Part shown: positions 43,945 through 52,744 of the stretch, in pieces
Numbering within the stretch: position 1 is the first letter of the stretch
How the letters are laid out: every line of letters starts with the position of its first letter
NCBI RefSeq assembly: GCF_026427595.1
Contig: NZ_CP101527.1
Location: 2,637,501 to 2,701,500, forward strand
Direction: 5' to 3'
Length of the DNA: 64,000 nt
Source: Alkalimarinus sediminis
GTDB taxonomy: Bacteria; Pseudomonadota; Gammaproteobacteria; Pseudomonadales; Oleiphilaceae
Program-made: the position numbers and the translations under genes
The notes under the pieces: generated by a model
Seen by the model: the letters and a program-made list of their open reading frames with translations, nothing else
Databases searched by the model: none
What the model was told of the DNA's origin: nothing

Positions 43945-45158
43945 CAAGCAATCAACAAATCATCTGGCTGAATATTCAGCCTGCCAGCATCAACCGAAAT
44001 AGTCCCCGTTGCAAATGATGGATGCACTTGTGATACGGTCAGTGCCGCTTTAGCATTAGTCAACTCAGTACCAGCCAACAGATCTGAATCATAGAAACGA
44101 TAGGTTCTGTAGACTGCTAACTGATCGCCTGGTCTAATCCCGGTGCTCGCGCCAGATGAAAAATGAATCGTTTTGCCTTCTGCTCGCGTTATTCTTGCCA
44201 TGAATGGCTGGCAGCGCACTGAACCATTAACCTCTTGTGCTACGTCACTGAGCAGTTCAACAACCGAGCGGCCATAAGCAGTTTTAGCAAAAGCGGGCGA
44301 CGCAAAACCCACTTGGTCATTAGGGTCAGCATCCCAAGTGCCGGTTACCTCATAGCGTTTCTGAAACACCACTGAACCACTGAACCCATCATGAATAAAT
44401 ACCTCTACCGCAAAGTGACGATCGCGGTCAGACAACCCCCAAAAACGGCGGGTAGACTTCCACACCGAGGTTCCATAGGCATCTGCATCTGCAACTGATA
44501 AGTCCCTCACAATACCTGAGACAATAAACTGCACATCCATCTGCTGAGCATACTTCACTACTTTGGTTAGCGTTCGTTGGCTGGTCTCAGCAGTGGGCGC
44601 GTTGATCAGCTCGTCGTAGAGTTGATATTGACTCGATTCATGAACCACAAGATTATCCAACTCAACTAACTGCTCTTTCAAAAAGCTAGACAGTTTCCTG
44701 TCTACATCATGTAAAGCACCTAAATTAGCTTGTTGAGGCTTTTGCACCGAAAACCCCAGCACCGCGACCTCTTTTTTATAACCGTTGGCCTTATCGGCAG
44801 GGCACAATTGGGTTTCAATTTTGACCATGTCAGCATTAACCACCATGCTCAACACATTACCATCAACCGACTCATCTACAATAACAATACTTTTCGCCTT
44901 CGCATGAGTTGTAACGGTGACATCATCTTTGGTTAATGCGCCATTACTCATCTCTTGGCGGCCTTCTATACTGGCACCCAACCTCATAGCGGCTTGCTGC
45001 AGTGCGTCATCTCTCGCTTGCTGACGTGCTAGCTCATATTGTCCATCCACAACCGTTGCGCGACCTGTCACCTGAATCCACTCAGCACTAACTAACGATG
45101 AGAGTTGACACAAAAAAACCATCAACAATACGGAAGGAAGTCTACTCTTAGCCGTCAT
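43941..45158 (-). CDS. flgT: Flagellar assembly protein T (FlgT)
   Basis: 405 residues with a signal peptide (about 1-25, ending LVSA before EWIQVTGRATV). In Vibrio and relatives FlgT is a periplasmic H-ring protein needed for the sodium-driven flagellar motor. The FlgT N-terminal domain is seen in ARQQARDDALQQAAMRLGA, the middle in KEVAVLGFSV, and the C-terminal SH3-like domain in GIRPGDQLAVYRTYRF. The ATG at 45158 is preceded by GAGGGGAT, which belongs to the last unit of the 18-bp minisatellite. Its stop codon is inside repeat copy D. No other flagellar genes except flgP are near. Confidence 0.85.
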   Translation of the reverse strand: MTAKSRLPSVLLMVFLCQLSSLVSAEWIQVTGRATVVDGQYELARQQARDDALQQAAMRLGASIEGRQEMSNGALTKDDVTVTTHAKAKSIVIVDESVDGNVLSMVVNADMVKIETQLCPADKANGYKKEVAVLGFSVQKPQQANLGALHDVDRKLSSFLKEQLVELDNLVVHESSQYQLYDELINAPTAETSQRTLTKVVKYAQQMDVQFIVSGIVRDLSVADADAYGTSVWKSTRRFWGLSDRDRHFAVEVFIHDGFSGSVVFQKRYEVTGTWDADPNDQVGFASPAFAKTAYGRSVVELLSDVAQEVNGSVRCQPFMARITRAEGKTIHFSSGASTGIRPGDQLAVYRTYRFYDSDLLAGTELTNAKAALTVSQVHPSFATGTISVDAGRLNIQPDDLLIAW

Positions 45159-45164
45159 ATATTA

Positions 45165-45290
45165 TCCCCTCAAAACCTATTACCCTCTCAAAACCTATTA
45201 TCCTTTCAAAACCTATCACCCTCTCAAAACCTATTATCCTTTCAAAACCTATCACCCTCTCAAAACCTATCACCCTCTCAAAACCAGCAT
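45165..45290. repeat. Seven 18-bp tandem repeats between flgP and flgT
   Basis: Seven units of CCCTCTCAAAACCTATTA with small variations (CCTTTC for CCTCTC, TCA for TTA) run without gaps. On the minus strand each unit contains purine-rich GAGAGGG or GAAAGGA. The unit nearest flgT provides its ribosome-binding site GAGGGGAT. Confidence 0.92.
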
Positions 45291-45305
45291 CCTATTTTCA
45301 CTAAG

Positions 45306-45854
45306 CTACTTTAAATAATAGAGGCTATCATTGGACTTACTGGATACACTGATATCACCACTGGAGTCATTGCCATGAGGCAGTGGCAACCTACAATCTT
45401 CGTTGTAGCGGAAATGATTCACATGAGATAAGCATTCCCGAAAGCGAGACTCCAACATAAGCTCCACAACTGTTTCAAATGTGCCTCCCTTATGCTCAGT
45501 TACCGTAACGACCTTAGCCCCACGAATCACACTATCAACCATCGTACGATAATTATCATCCTGTAAAACAAAATCACTTACGGTAGAAGAGCCGAATATC
45601 ACAGTACCGTAAACTCGCTCAGCTAATGCTCTGTATGCATCGAGCCGTGATGCTCTCATCGCCATTAAACGCTTTCGTTCTGACAAGCGGTCTTTCTCAT
45701 GTTCATAAGTACCGTAACCTGATACCCGAATTAAAATAGGCGGTAGCGCATCATGAGCACTACTTTCTTCTGACTCATTGTCAGATGTACCCGCGCAAGA
45801 TGACAGAAAACTCACCATTAACATCATCAAGGTTAGCTTCAAAAAATATTTCAT
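45306..45854 (-). CDS. flgP: FlgP/LPP20 family outer-membrane lipoprotein
   Basis: 182 residues. Signal peptide with lipobox LSSC (Cys near residue 20), then an LPP20-like domain: LIRVSGYGTY, RLMAMRASRLDAYRALAERVYG and the SDFVLQDDNYRT segment. FlgP is an outer-membrane lipoprotein of the flagellar H ring or basal disk in Vibrio and Campylobacter. Its position immediately upstream of flgT, as in the flgOPT clusters, supports the call. FlgO is not seen. The C-terminal ~30 residues are serine-rich and polar. Confidence 0.82.
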   Translation of the reverse strand: MKYFLKLTLMMLMVSFLSSCAGTSDNESEESSAHDALPPILIRVSGYGTYEHEKDRLSERKRLMAMRASRLDAYRALAERVYGTVIFGSSTVSDFVLQDDNYRTMVDSVIRGAKVVTVTEHKGGTFETVVELMLESRFRECLSHVNHFRYNEDCRLPLPHGNDSSGDISVSSKSNDSLYYLK

Positions 45855-46231
45855 AAAAACCTACCGTCTACGTTTATCTGTTCTCACGCCTTTCTATCAA
45901 TATATGCTGACAGAACGCTGCCGATTAACTGAATTAATATGAGTTACATGAAAAAGTCATGCCACAATTCTAATGGTAAATAAGCTGTTTTATCGGCAAG
46001 CAACTGCCCTTTTGGTAGTGATAAGAGGGCGATAGGGGTCATTAATTGCCACTGTAGCAACGCGATACGCTCTGTAACAAACCAATACATTTCCTACCTT
46101 CTCATCGTGAACTTTTATCCTAAACTAACAATACAGTTATTCAATCGAACCGGGCGAGTTTTGCATGGCGTTAACCGCAGAGTATTCGTGCAAAGCCGTA
46201 ACTCTACTTGCAACAAAATATGGATATCACC
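45855..46231. other. Intergenic gap without a recognised gene
   Basis: 377 bases between divergent flgP and the TraF-like gene. It should hold both promoters. I see no convincing reading frame, strong hairpin or operator. Confidence 0.5.
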
Positions 46232-47461
46232 ATGAAACAGAAACTACTCGCACTCTCAGTTGGCCTCGTTATTGCCCAAAGCCAATCAGTATTCGCGGCA
46301 CCTAACGCCTTCCAGGATGCACGGTCATTTGCCATGGGCGGTACAGGTGTCGCCTCTTCAAGCCCTGCCAGCGCCAGCTTCCACAACCCAGCATTATTAG
46401 CAATTAAACATGAAGAGAAACATGATGGGTTTGGTTTAATTCTTCCCTCTGTTAATGTGAAATATGCCGATGACGAAGAGGTCGTTGACCAAATAGATGA
46501 TATTCAGAGTGAAATAGACAGATTTAACGCCGCGGTAAACAGTAATAATCAGGCTGCCGTTCAAGCCTCTGCTACCAGATTGAGTAGTCAATTTTCAAAA
46601 CTGGATAACGATACCGCGAGAGTTGATGCGGGGTTAGGTGCGGCGTTAGTGATTCCAAACGAAAAATTTGCTGTAAGTGTTTTTCTTGACGGCTCCGTAA
46701 AAGGTACCGTTAGAGGGGATATTAGTGATAGTGATATCGCATACTTAGACTTCGTAGCCTCTGGTGCTGCAGGTGTCCCACCAGAACTAGATGAAACAAA
46801 CTTAACCTCTGAGGCTACTGCAATTGTAGGCGGTATCAGTGAAGTAGGCATCAGTTTTGCCACCGCATTTGATATGGATGGCAGTGCACTCACCGTAGGT
46901 ATATCACCTAAATATGTCTCACTTACCACTTATGAATATACGGCAAATGTAGCCTCATTTGATGATGAAAATTTTGATGCAGATGACTACGAGACCACTG
47001 ACAATACCTTCAATATGGACCTTGGCGTGGCCTATCAATTCGGTGATGAAGGTCAGTGGATTACTGGTTTTAGTATTAGAAACGTCATTCCAACAGACCT
47101 GAAAACCAAATCAGGCACCAGCATGGATGTTGACCCACAGGCGACAGTCGGTGTTGCCTACACCCGTGATATGTTCACGTTGACAGCTGATTTGGACCTA
47201 ACCGAAAATAAAGCATTCGGTTTTGAGGATGACAATCAGTTTATTTCTGTCGGTGGTGAATTTGACCTATTCGACACCGCTCAATTCAGATTAGGTGTGC
47301 GTCATAACTTTGGTAGCAGCAATGGTAGCGAAGGCATCGAGGAAGAGAGTCAGTTAACAGCAGGTCTTGGTCTATCACCATTTGGTGTACACATCGAGCT
47401 ATCGGGCCTAGTGAGCAGCACTGAGTACGGCGCTGCAGCAGAGCTTGGCTTTACCTTCTAA
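46232..47461 (+). CDS. TraF-like outer-membrane beta-barrel protein
   Basis: 409 residues from the ATG at 46232; in-frame starts at 46208 and 46220 are possible but would precede the signal peptide (MKQKLLALSVGLVIAQSQSV ending VFA). The mature start PNAFQDARSFAMGGTGVASS and NPALLA are typical of the TraF_2/PF13729-like family of FadL-type outer-membrane proteins. These are often annotated 'conjugal transfer TraF', but there are no conjugation genes here. Alternating strands and the C-terminal aromatic Phe (AAAELGFTF) fit an outer-membrane barrel. A helical coiled segment lies near 85-125. Confidence 0.75.
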   Translation: MKQKLLALSVGLVIAQSQSVFAAPNAFQDARSFAMGGTGVASSSPASASFHNPALLAIKHEEKHDGFGLILPSVNVKYADDEEVVDQIDDIQSEIDRFNAAVNSNNQAAVQASATRLSSQFSKLDNDTARVDAGLGAALVIPNEKFAVSVFLDGSVKGTVRGDISDSDIAYLDFVASGAAGVPPELDETNLTSEATAIVGGISEVGISFATAFDMDGSALTVGISPKYVSLTTYEYTANVASFDDENFDADDYETTDNTFNMDLGVAYQFGDEGQWITGFSIRNVIPTDLKTKSGTSMDVDPQATVGVAYTRDMFTLTADLDLTENKAFGFEDDNQFISVGGEFDLFDTAQFRLGVRHNFGSSNGSEGIEEESQLTAGLGLSPFGVHIELSGLVSSTEYGAAAELGFTF

Positions 47462-47470
47462 TGGAATAAC

Positions 47471-47496
47471 AGGTGCGCTTTAAAGTAAGCGCGCCT
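47471..47496 (+). terminator. Hairpin after the TraF-like gene
   Basis: AGGTGCGCTT and AAGCGCGCCT form a 10-bp stem with one mismatch around TAAAGT, 10 bases after the stop. There is no U-tract. Confidence 0.5.
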
Positions 47497-47652
47497 GCCC
47501 CCCCCTATAATTGCTTGACGAATAGATTAAATCAGTCAAAAAGCGGCATATCTGCTGATAATTCACTAAATTTCTCATTTCGACTCATGAAAAATTAATA
47601 AAAATCACGTATCATGCGCGCCAGAAATTAATACTTTTTGAGGCACAGGGTA

Positions 47653-48918
47653 ATGTCGATTAAAAACGCTTTTTATGCACAGTCTGGTGGTGTAACAGCC
47701 GTTATCAACGCATCAGCTTGCGGTGTAATTGAAACAGCACGAGCCAATAGCGATAAAATTGGCACCGTTTACGCAGGTCACAATGGAATTATCGGTGCTC
47801 TTAGAGAAGAGTTAATCGACACCAGCCTCGAAAGCAAAGAAGATATTGCAGCTCTTCGACATACTCCAAGTGGCGCATTTGGCTCTTGCCGCTACAAACT
47901 CAAAAACTTCGAAGAGAACAAGCGTGAGTACGAGCGACTAATCGAAGTATTCCAGGCTCATAACATCGGCTATTTCTTTTATAACGGAGGCGGTGACTCG
48001 CAGGATACCGCTTATAAAGTTTCTCAATTAAGCGAAAAAATGGGTTACCCGATCACCTGTATCGGCGTGCCAAAAACCGTTGATAACGACCTACCGTTTA
48101 CCGACAACTGCCCAGGTTTTGGTTCTGTTGCAAAGTATGTTGCCATCTCAACACAAGAAGCCGCAATGGATATCCAGTCGATGTGCGAATCTTCTACCAA
48201 AGTCTTTATTCTTGAAGTCATGGGTCGACACGCTGGATGGATTGCAGCTGCTGGTGGTCTAGCCGGTAAAGATGCCTCTGAAGCACCTCATATCATCTTG
48301 TTTCCAGAAGTGGCATTTGACCGTGAGAAGTTCTTGGCACGCGTTGACGACAGCGTTAAAAAGTACGGCTACTGTGTAGTTGTAGCCTCTGAAGGGGCGC
48401 AGTACGAAGACGGTCGCTTTGTTGCGGATGCAGGGCAAAAAGATGCGTTCGGACACACGCAATTGGGTGGTGTAGCACCTGCCTTAGCCAATATGGTTAA
48501 GCAAGCTCTCGGTTATAAATATCACTGGGCAGTTGCTGACTACCTTCAGCGCGCTGCCCGTCATATTGCCTCAGCAACTGATGTAGACCAGGCCTACGCA
48601 ATGGGTAAAGCAGCCGTTGAATTCGCACTAGAAGGCCGCAATGCTGTAATGCCAATTATTGTTCGTGAGCCAGGTGAACACTATAAGTGGACGATTGGTG
48701 AAGCACCTCTTAGCCAAGTGGCTAACCAAGAGAAGAAAATGCCTATTCACTACATCACCGATGACGGTTTTGGCATCACTGAAGAGTGCCGTCGATATTT
48801 AGAGCCTCTGATTCGTGGTGAAGACTACCCTCCTTATGAGCACAACGGTCTACCTAAATACGTTAAACTGAAAAATACACTGGCCGAGAAGAAACTCAGT
48901 ACCAGTTTTGATATCTAA
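47653..48918 (+). CDS. pfp: PPi-type 6-phosphofructokinase
   Basis: 421 residues from the ATG at 47653 (GAGGCACAGGGTA upstream; a TTG at 47638 is less likely). It interconverts fructose 6-phosphate and fructose 1,6-bisphosphate in glycolysis. Two positions decide the phosphate donor: ATP enzymes have GGDGS and PGTIDND, while PPi enzymes have Asp and Lys. Here the motifs are NGGGDSQDT (Asp at the second position) and GVPKTVDNDLPF (Lys), so a PPi-dependent, reversible enzyme is predicted. Other signatures are MGRHAGWIAA and SEG. It has its own terminator. Confidence 0.92.
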   Translation: MSIKNAFYAQSGGVTAVINASACGVIETARANSDKIGTVYAGHNGIIGALREELIDTSLESKEDIAALRHTPSGAFGSCRYKLKNFEENKREYERLIEVFQAHNIGYFFYNGGGDSQDTAYKVSQLSEKMGYPITCIGVPKTVDNDLPFTDNCPGFGSVAKYVAISTQEAAMDIQSMCESSTKVFILEVMGRHAGWIAAAGGLAGKDASEAPHIILFPEVAFDREKFLARVDDSVKKYGYCVVVASEGAQYEDGRFVADAGQKDAFGHTQLGGVAPALANMVKQALGYKYHWAVADYLQRAARHIASATDVDQAYAMGKAAVEFALEGRNAVMPIIVREPGEHYKWTIGEAPLSQVANQEKKMPIHYITDDGFGITEECRRYLEPLIRGEDYPPYEHNGLPKYVKLKNTLAEKKLSTSFDI

Positions 48919-48940
48919 GTTATTTCTTCAGTAATAAAGC

Positions 48941-48968
48941 AGGCGACCATTCGAGTCGCCTTTTTTAT
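48941..48968 (+). terminator. Rho-independent terminator of pfp
   Basis: AGGCGAC and GTCGCCT form a 7-bp GC-rich stem with a 7-base loop, followed directly by TTTTTTATT, 22 bases after the stop codon. Confidence 0.9.
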
Positions 48969-49105
48969 TGCCCTCATTTAAATCCGCTTCTTACCCTACT
49001 CTATTGTCATTTTCTCTTTGTCTTTTATTCAGCTTCTGTTCAGGTTCATTAAGTTATCGTTTAGCCATCGTTGACCAATACGAACATCTCTGAAGGAGCA
49101 CGACT

Positions 49106-49645
49106 ATGAAAAAACTGATATTACCTACCGTTATAATTGCAATAGCCGCTTCGCCTTTGGCAACTGCGAAAGGCGGAAAACACAGTAACGCAAAATGGGC
49201 AAAAGTAACGGATGTGGAACCTATTACAAGAACCATAGAACGCAGCATCCCCAGAGAGGAGTGTTGGACTGAGAGAGTACGCTACGAAGAACCCATTGAG
49301 GAGAGTCGCTCCTATACAGGCACTATACTCGGGGGCATTATCGGAGGAGCGCTTGGTAATGCAGTGGGGCACAAAAAGAAAAACAAGCAAATTGGTACCG
49401 CCGTTGGCGCAGTATTGGGAGCATCGGTAGGTAACGATCTTTCAAACAGAGGATACTCCGGTTCACGTTCAAAAGTTAGCTACCGCAATGAACGCCGCTG
49501 TGAGACCCATAATGAAACAACTTATGAAGAAGAAGTGATTGGGTATCATGTATGGTATCGTTATCATGGCGATGAGTATAAAACACGGATGAACCGCCGC
49601 CCAGGTGATAAAATAAAAGTTCGCGTTAGTGTTGAGCCATATTAA
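49106..49645 (+). CDS. Glycine-zipper 2TM (17-kDa antigen-like) envelope protein
   Basis: 179 residues with a cleavable signal (MKKLILPTVIIAIAASPLATA). Central glycine zipper: TGTILGGIIGGALGNAVG and IGTAVGAVLGASVGNDL, separated by the basic HKKKNKQ, typical of the Rickettsia 17-kDa antigen/glycine zipper 2TM family that inserts in the envelope. Flanks are rich in Arg, Glu and Tyr with paired cysteines (REECW, RRCETH). The function is unknown; family members affect envelope integrity. GAAGGAGCACG precedes the ATG. Confidence 0.85.
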   Translation: MKKLILPTVIIAIAASPLATAKGGKHSNAKWAKVTDVEPITRTIERSIPREECWTERVRYEEPIEESRSYTGTILGGIIGGALGNAVGHKKKNKQIGTAVGAVLGASVGNDLSNRGYSGSRSKVSYRNERRCETHNETTYEEEVIGYHVWYRYHGDEYKTRMNRRPGDKIKVRVSVEPY

Positions 49646-49665
49646 CCAGTAAGGAGTGCACGCCA

Positions 49666-50061
49666 TTGCGTTTGCCAGATAATAGAACGATACCCCCTAT
49701 AAACACCAGAAAGTCGATCTTGACTATCAGGCTCTCGATATTGGCGATCTGTTTAATATCGTTACTGGGTACAGGCAAAGCAATGGCCATCGGCTTGCAA
49801 GTTAACTCAAGCACCAATATATCAAGTGATCGTGTGACGGTATCAAATGATCGTGCTACGGTAACTAGTGATCGTGCTACGATAAGTCGCGAACAAGCCA
49901 TCACCATTGCCAAACAGGGTCAAGCAAGCAAAGTATTGAAAGTAAAGATGCAACAACGGTCATCAGGCAGTGTTTACCACGTTAAGTTACTCACAAACGA
50001 AGGGCGCGTTAAACAAGTGACGGTAAACGCAATGAGCGGTCAAATCGAGCATAAGCAGTAG
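49666..50061 (+). CDS. PepSY domain membrane-anchored or secreted protein
   Basis: 131 residues from TTG at 49666, 9 bases after AAGGAG. A hydrophobic segment (ILTIRLSILAICLISLLGTG, about 18-38) acts as signal or anchor. A short heptad-like repeat follows (SSDRVTV, SNDRATV, TSDRATI, about 55-75), then a PepSY-type domain (SREQAITIAKQGQASKVLKV and GRVKQVTVNAMSGQIEHKQ). PepSY proteins are often encoded with PhoPQ-like systems and may modulate signalling or inhibit proteases. It is 36 bases upstream of the response regulator, in one likely operon. Confidence 0.75.
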   Translation: MRLPDNRTIPPINTRKSILTIRLSILAICLISLLGTGKAMAIGLQVNSSTNISSDRVTVSNDRATVTSDRATISREQAITIAKQGQASKVLKVKMQQRSSGSVYHVKLLTNEGRVKQVTVNAMSGQIEHKQ

Positions 50062-50097
50062 GCTTAATATGCCGCGATACAGATAAAGTAGTCAGTT

Positions 50098-50778
50098 ATG
50101 AGAATACTCGTTGTTGAAGATGATCATCAATTAAGAGCACAGCTGGTTGCAGCCCTGAAAGAGCACCAGTATGTGGTTGATAGCGCAGAAGATGGAGAAG
50201 AGGCTGTTTTTTTAGGGCAAGAGAACCACTTTGATTTAACCATTGTTGACCTAGGCCTACCGAAAATGAATGGCATTGAAGTCATCACACAGTGGAGAGC
50301 CAATAACCGAACATTCCCTATTCTTATATTAACCGCTCGCGATAACTGGCAAGACAAAGTAGAAGGGTTAAATGCCGGCGCAGATGATTATGTTGTTAAA
50401 CCATTTCACCTAGCCGAACTACTTGCCAGAGTTAGCGCCCTACTAAGGCGATCTACGGGCCATGCAACCTCACGACTAAATTTTGGCCGCTTGTCAGTTG
50501 AGTTAACCGCCAAGCAAGTAAAACGAGACGAGCAGATTATTGAGCTAACGGCCTACGAATACAACGCATTAGAGTATTTAATACTCCACCATGGCAAACC
50601 TATCTCCAAAACAGAGTTAACCGAGCACCTATACGCGCAGGACTTTGACCGTGACAGTAACGTAATAGAAGTGTTTATTGGTCGCCTTCGCAGAAAGTTG
50701 GACCCCGACGGCAGCTTAAAGCCGATTAGTACTGTTAGGGGGCAGGGTTACCGTTTTGACCTGATAGCTGATGACTAA
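50098..50778 (+). CDS. PhoP-like OmpR-family response regulator
   Basis: 226 residues. Receiver domain with MRILVVEDDHQLR, phospho-acceptor Asp in LTIVDLGLPKMNG, and LTARDNWQDKVEGLNAGADD, closely following E. coli PhoP (ARESWQDKVEVLSAGADDYV). The winged helix is ITELTAYEYNALEYL-type (IIELTAYEYNALEYLI) with VFIGRLRRKLD and TVRGQGYRFD. It overlaps the kinase gene by 8 bases, so the pair is co-translated. PhoP systems usually respond to low magnesium or cationic peptides; that signal is not proven here. Confidence 0.93.
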   Translation: MRILVVEDDHQLRAQLVAALKEHQYVVDSAEDGEEAVFLGQENHFDLTIVDLGLPKMNGIEVITQWRANNRTFPILILTARDNWQDKVEGLNAGADDYVVKPFHLAELLARVSALLRRSTGHATSRLNFGRLSVELTAKQVKRDEQIIELTAYEYNALEYLILHHGKPISKTELTEHLYAQDFDRDSNVIEVFIGRLRRKLDPDGSLKPISTVRGQGYRFDLIADD

Positions 50779-52150
50779 GCAATCCAAGCCCCCTACTCTA
50801 AATAAACTACTGCCCACATCCATACGAGGCCGATTACTTGCTGCTAGCTTATTATTGCTACCACTATTTTGTGGTCTGTTAGGCCTCTCACTTGATCGAG
50901 CATTTTCAAACAGTTTACGCACCGGCGAACAAGCTCAGCTAACGCTGCACACCTATGCGTTATTGGCAGCAGCTGAATTTGAAGAGCAGCAGTTATGGCT
51001 TCCTGAACAGTTGACGGAAGTTCGACTCAACCAACCATCTTCGGGCTTGTTTGCAGCTGTCTACCCGACTGGCAAAACTCTCCCTTTATGGTATTCAGAG
51101 AGTGCTGTTGGTCAGCCAGCATTAACAACATGGAATTCACGTGGAGAGCAATATGGCAAGCCCATTTTTGGAGAGCTAGAGCAAGACGGCAGCACATATT
51201 TCTATCTTCAATACAACGTGTATTGGGAGGACTCCAATGGCACCCCACACCCTTTTCAATTTGTGATGTTAGAAAGCGACCAGAGTATCGCAAAACAACT
51301 AAACACCTATCGTCACAACCTGTGGGGCTGGCTCTCGGCTATTGCCGTTGTAATAACAGTTTTGCAACTACTGATTGTGCGCTGGGGACTGAAACCGATT
51401 AGGCAGGTATCGAACGATCTTGAGAAGATCCAGACTGGGCAAAAGCACTCCCTTGAAGGTCAGTACCCTCGCGAGCTTAAACAGCTCACCAATAGCATCA
51501 ACACCTTAATCAGCAATGAGCAAGAGCAACGTACTCGCTACAAGAATACCCTAACTGATTTGGCCCATAGCCTGAAAACACCGCTAACCATTATGCAAGG
51601 AAGCCTTCAAACCCCTAAAGAAGAAGATAAACAGGCGTTAGAGCAGCAAATTTGCCGCATGGACCAGATCATCAGCCATCAACTTAAACGGACAGTCAAT
51701 CCACCGAGCAACCCTTTTGCCGCTGCCGTGTCAGTAAAAGAGAGTTGCGATAGTGTGGTCGCGGCATTAAAAAAAGTCTATCGAGACAAGAAGGTTAGCG
51801 TTTCAATAACAATGCCTCAACATCTTACATTTCGAGGAGATAAAGGCGACCTGCTAGAAATATTGGGTAACCTGATAGATAACGCGTTCAAATATGGCGG
51901 AGACACCATTCGGATTACAGGTGCAACTCAGTCGTCACAGAAACTAGTCATAACGGTTGAAGACAATGGTCCAGGCGTCAATAGCGAACATTACGCTCAG
52001 CTACTTAAACGAGGCGAGCGCGCCGACACTTCAAAACCAGGCCAAGGGATAGGGTTATCTGTTGTGGCTGATATCGTCAGTGGTTATCGCGGAGGTATAG
52101 AATTAACGCGCGCCCCATTGGGTGGACTGTCCGTTACCGTTCAACTATGA
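50771..52150 (+). CDS. PhoQ-like sensor histidine kinase
   Basis: 459 residues. Membrane helix ~20-40 (LLAASLLLLPLFCGLLGLSL), periplasmic sensor ~41-180, second helix ~182-202 (LWGWLSAIAVVITVLQLLIV), HAMP, then a HisKA box with phospho-acceptor His in DLAHSLKTPLTIMQ (like PhoQ DLTHSLKTPL). HATPase has NLIDNAFKYGG, VEDNGPGV and GQGIGLSVVADIV. The periplasmic domain lacks an obvious long acidic patch. It overlaps the regulator gene at the start and, at its 3' end, the opposite-strand globin gene by 10 bases. Confidence 0.92.
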   Translation: MTKQSKPPTLNKLLPTSIRGRLLAASLLLLPLFCGLLGLSLDRAFSNSLRTGEQAQLTLHTYALLAAAEFEEQQLWLPEQLTEVRLNQPSSGLFAAVYPTGKTLPLWYSESAVGQPALTTWNSRGEQYGKPIFGELEQDGSTYFYLQYNVYWEDSNGTPHPFQFVMLESDQSIAKQLNTYRHNLWGWLSAIAVVITVLQLLIVRWGLKPIRQVSNDLEKIQTGQKHSLEGQYPRELKQLTNSINTLISNEQEQRTRYKNTLTDLAHSLKTPLTIMQGSLQTPKEEDKQALEQQICRMDQIISHQLKRTVNPPSNPFAAAVSVKESCDSVVAALKKVYRDKKVSVSITMPQHLTFRGDKGDLLEILGNLIDNAFKYGGDTIRITGATQSSQKLVITVEDNGPGVNSEHYAQLLKRGERADTSKPGQGIGLSVVADIVSGYRGGIELTRAPLGGLSVTVQL

Positions 52151-52554
52151 TCACCGCTCTCTTTATCCATAATCTGAGACACTAGGGTTAGGCCATTCAT
52201 CCATGCTGTTTTTTCTGCATCCGACAGAGGTTTGCCAGACCCTTCGTCAATTGCTCTAACCAGTATTTTGTTCACCTGCTCATAATCTTCCAGATCAATA
52301 TTGAGGTGTTTGTGCTTTCTTCCGAGCTCTAGTAAAGGCTCTTCGAGGGCAGATAAGTGGTCCAACCCATTAACGATAAGATTCAGCATCGTGATAAATT
52401 TCAACCGCTGAACTTCCCACCCATGAGTAAACATCGATTCAAACTCAGGATGCAACTCAAACAGCAAACGATAAAAGCTATTGATCATGAGCTCTTCTCG
52501 GCCCATTAATCGATTCCAACTAGTTTGAATGAGCGCGATATCTTCATCATTCAT
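52141..52554 (-). CDS. Single-domain globin family protein
   Basis: 137 residues. A globin fold is suggested by LIQTSWNRLMGREELMINSFYRLLFELHPE (helices A-B with Phe and Tyr near position 28), MFTHGWEVQRLKFITMLNLIV, and the LGRKHKHLNI segment that should contain the proximal heme His. It resembles the heme domain of flavohemoglobin without the reductase, i.e. a Vitreoscilla-type globin, but the sequence is divergent. It may bind oxygen or nitric oxide, or serve as a sensor. It overlaps the convergent kinase gene by 10 bases. Confidence 0.82.
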   Translation of the reverse strand: MNDEDIALIQTSWNRLMGREELMINSFYRLLFELHPEFESMFTHGWEVQRLKFITMLNLIVNGLDHLSALEEPLLELGRKHKHLNIDLEDYEQVNKILVRAIDEGSGKPLSDAEKTAWMNGLTLVSQIMDKESGDHS

Positions 52555-52744
52555 ATGGTGATATTCCTTCTACAAAACAGAGCTTGACGATCCTTTTATC
52601 GTACCCATTAATAAGTACACCGTACGTTAAGTTTATAGCAGGTTATCAGAATTGATAGTATCTATAGATATTTATCTAGCGCCTAAGGGCATTTATATGG
52701 CACAAATGCCCAGTTGAGCACATCATAAACCAAGGGTTATCGGT

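Noticed and set aside
46232-47461. Conjugation gene traF, implying an integrative element
   Set aside because: The family name is misleading; the protein is a FadL-like outer-membrane barrel and no conjugation, integrase or attachment-site features are present.
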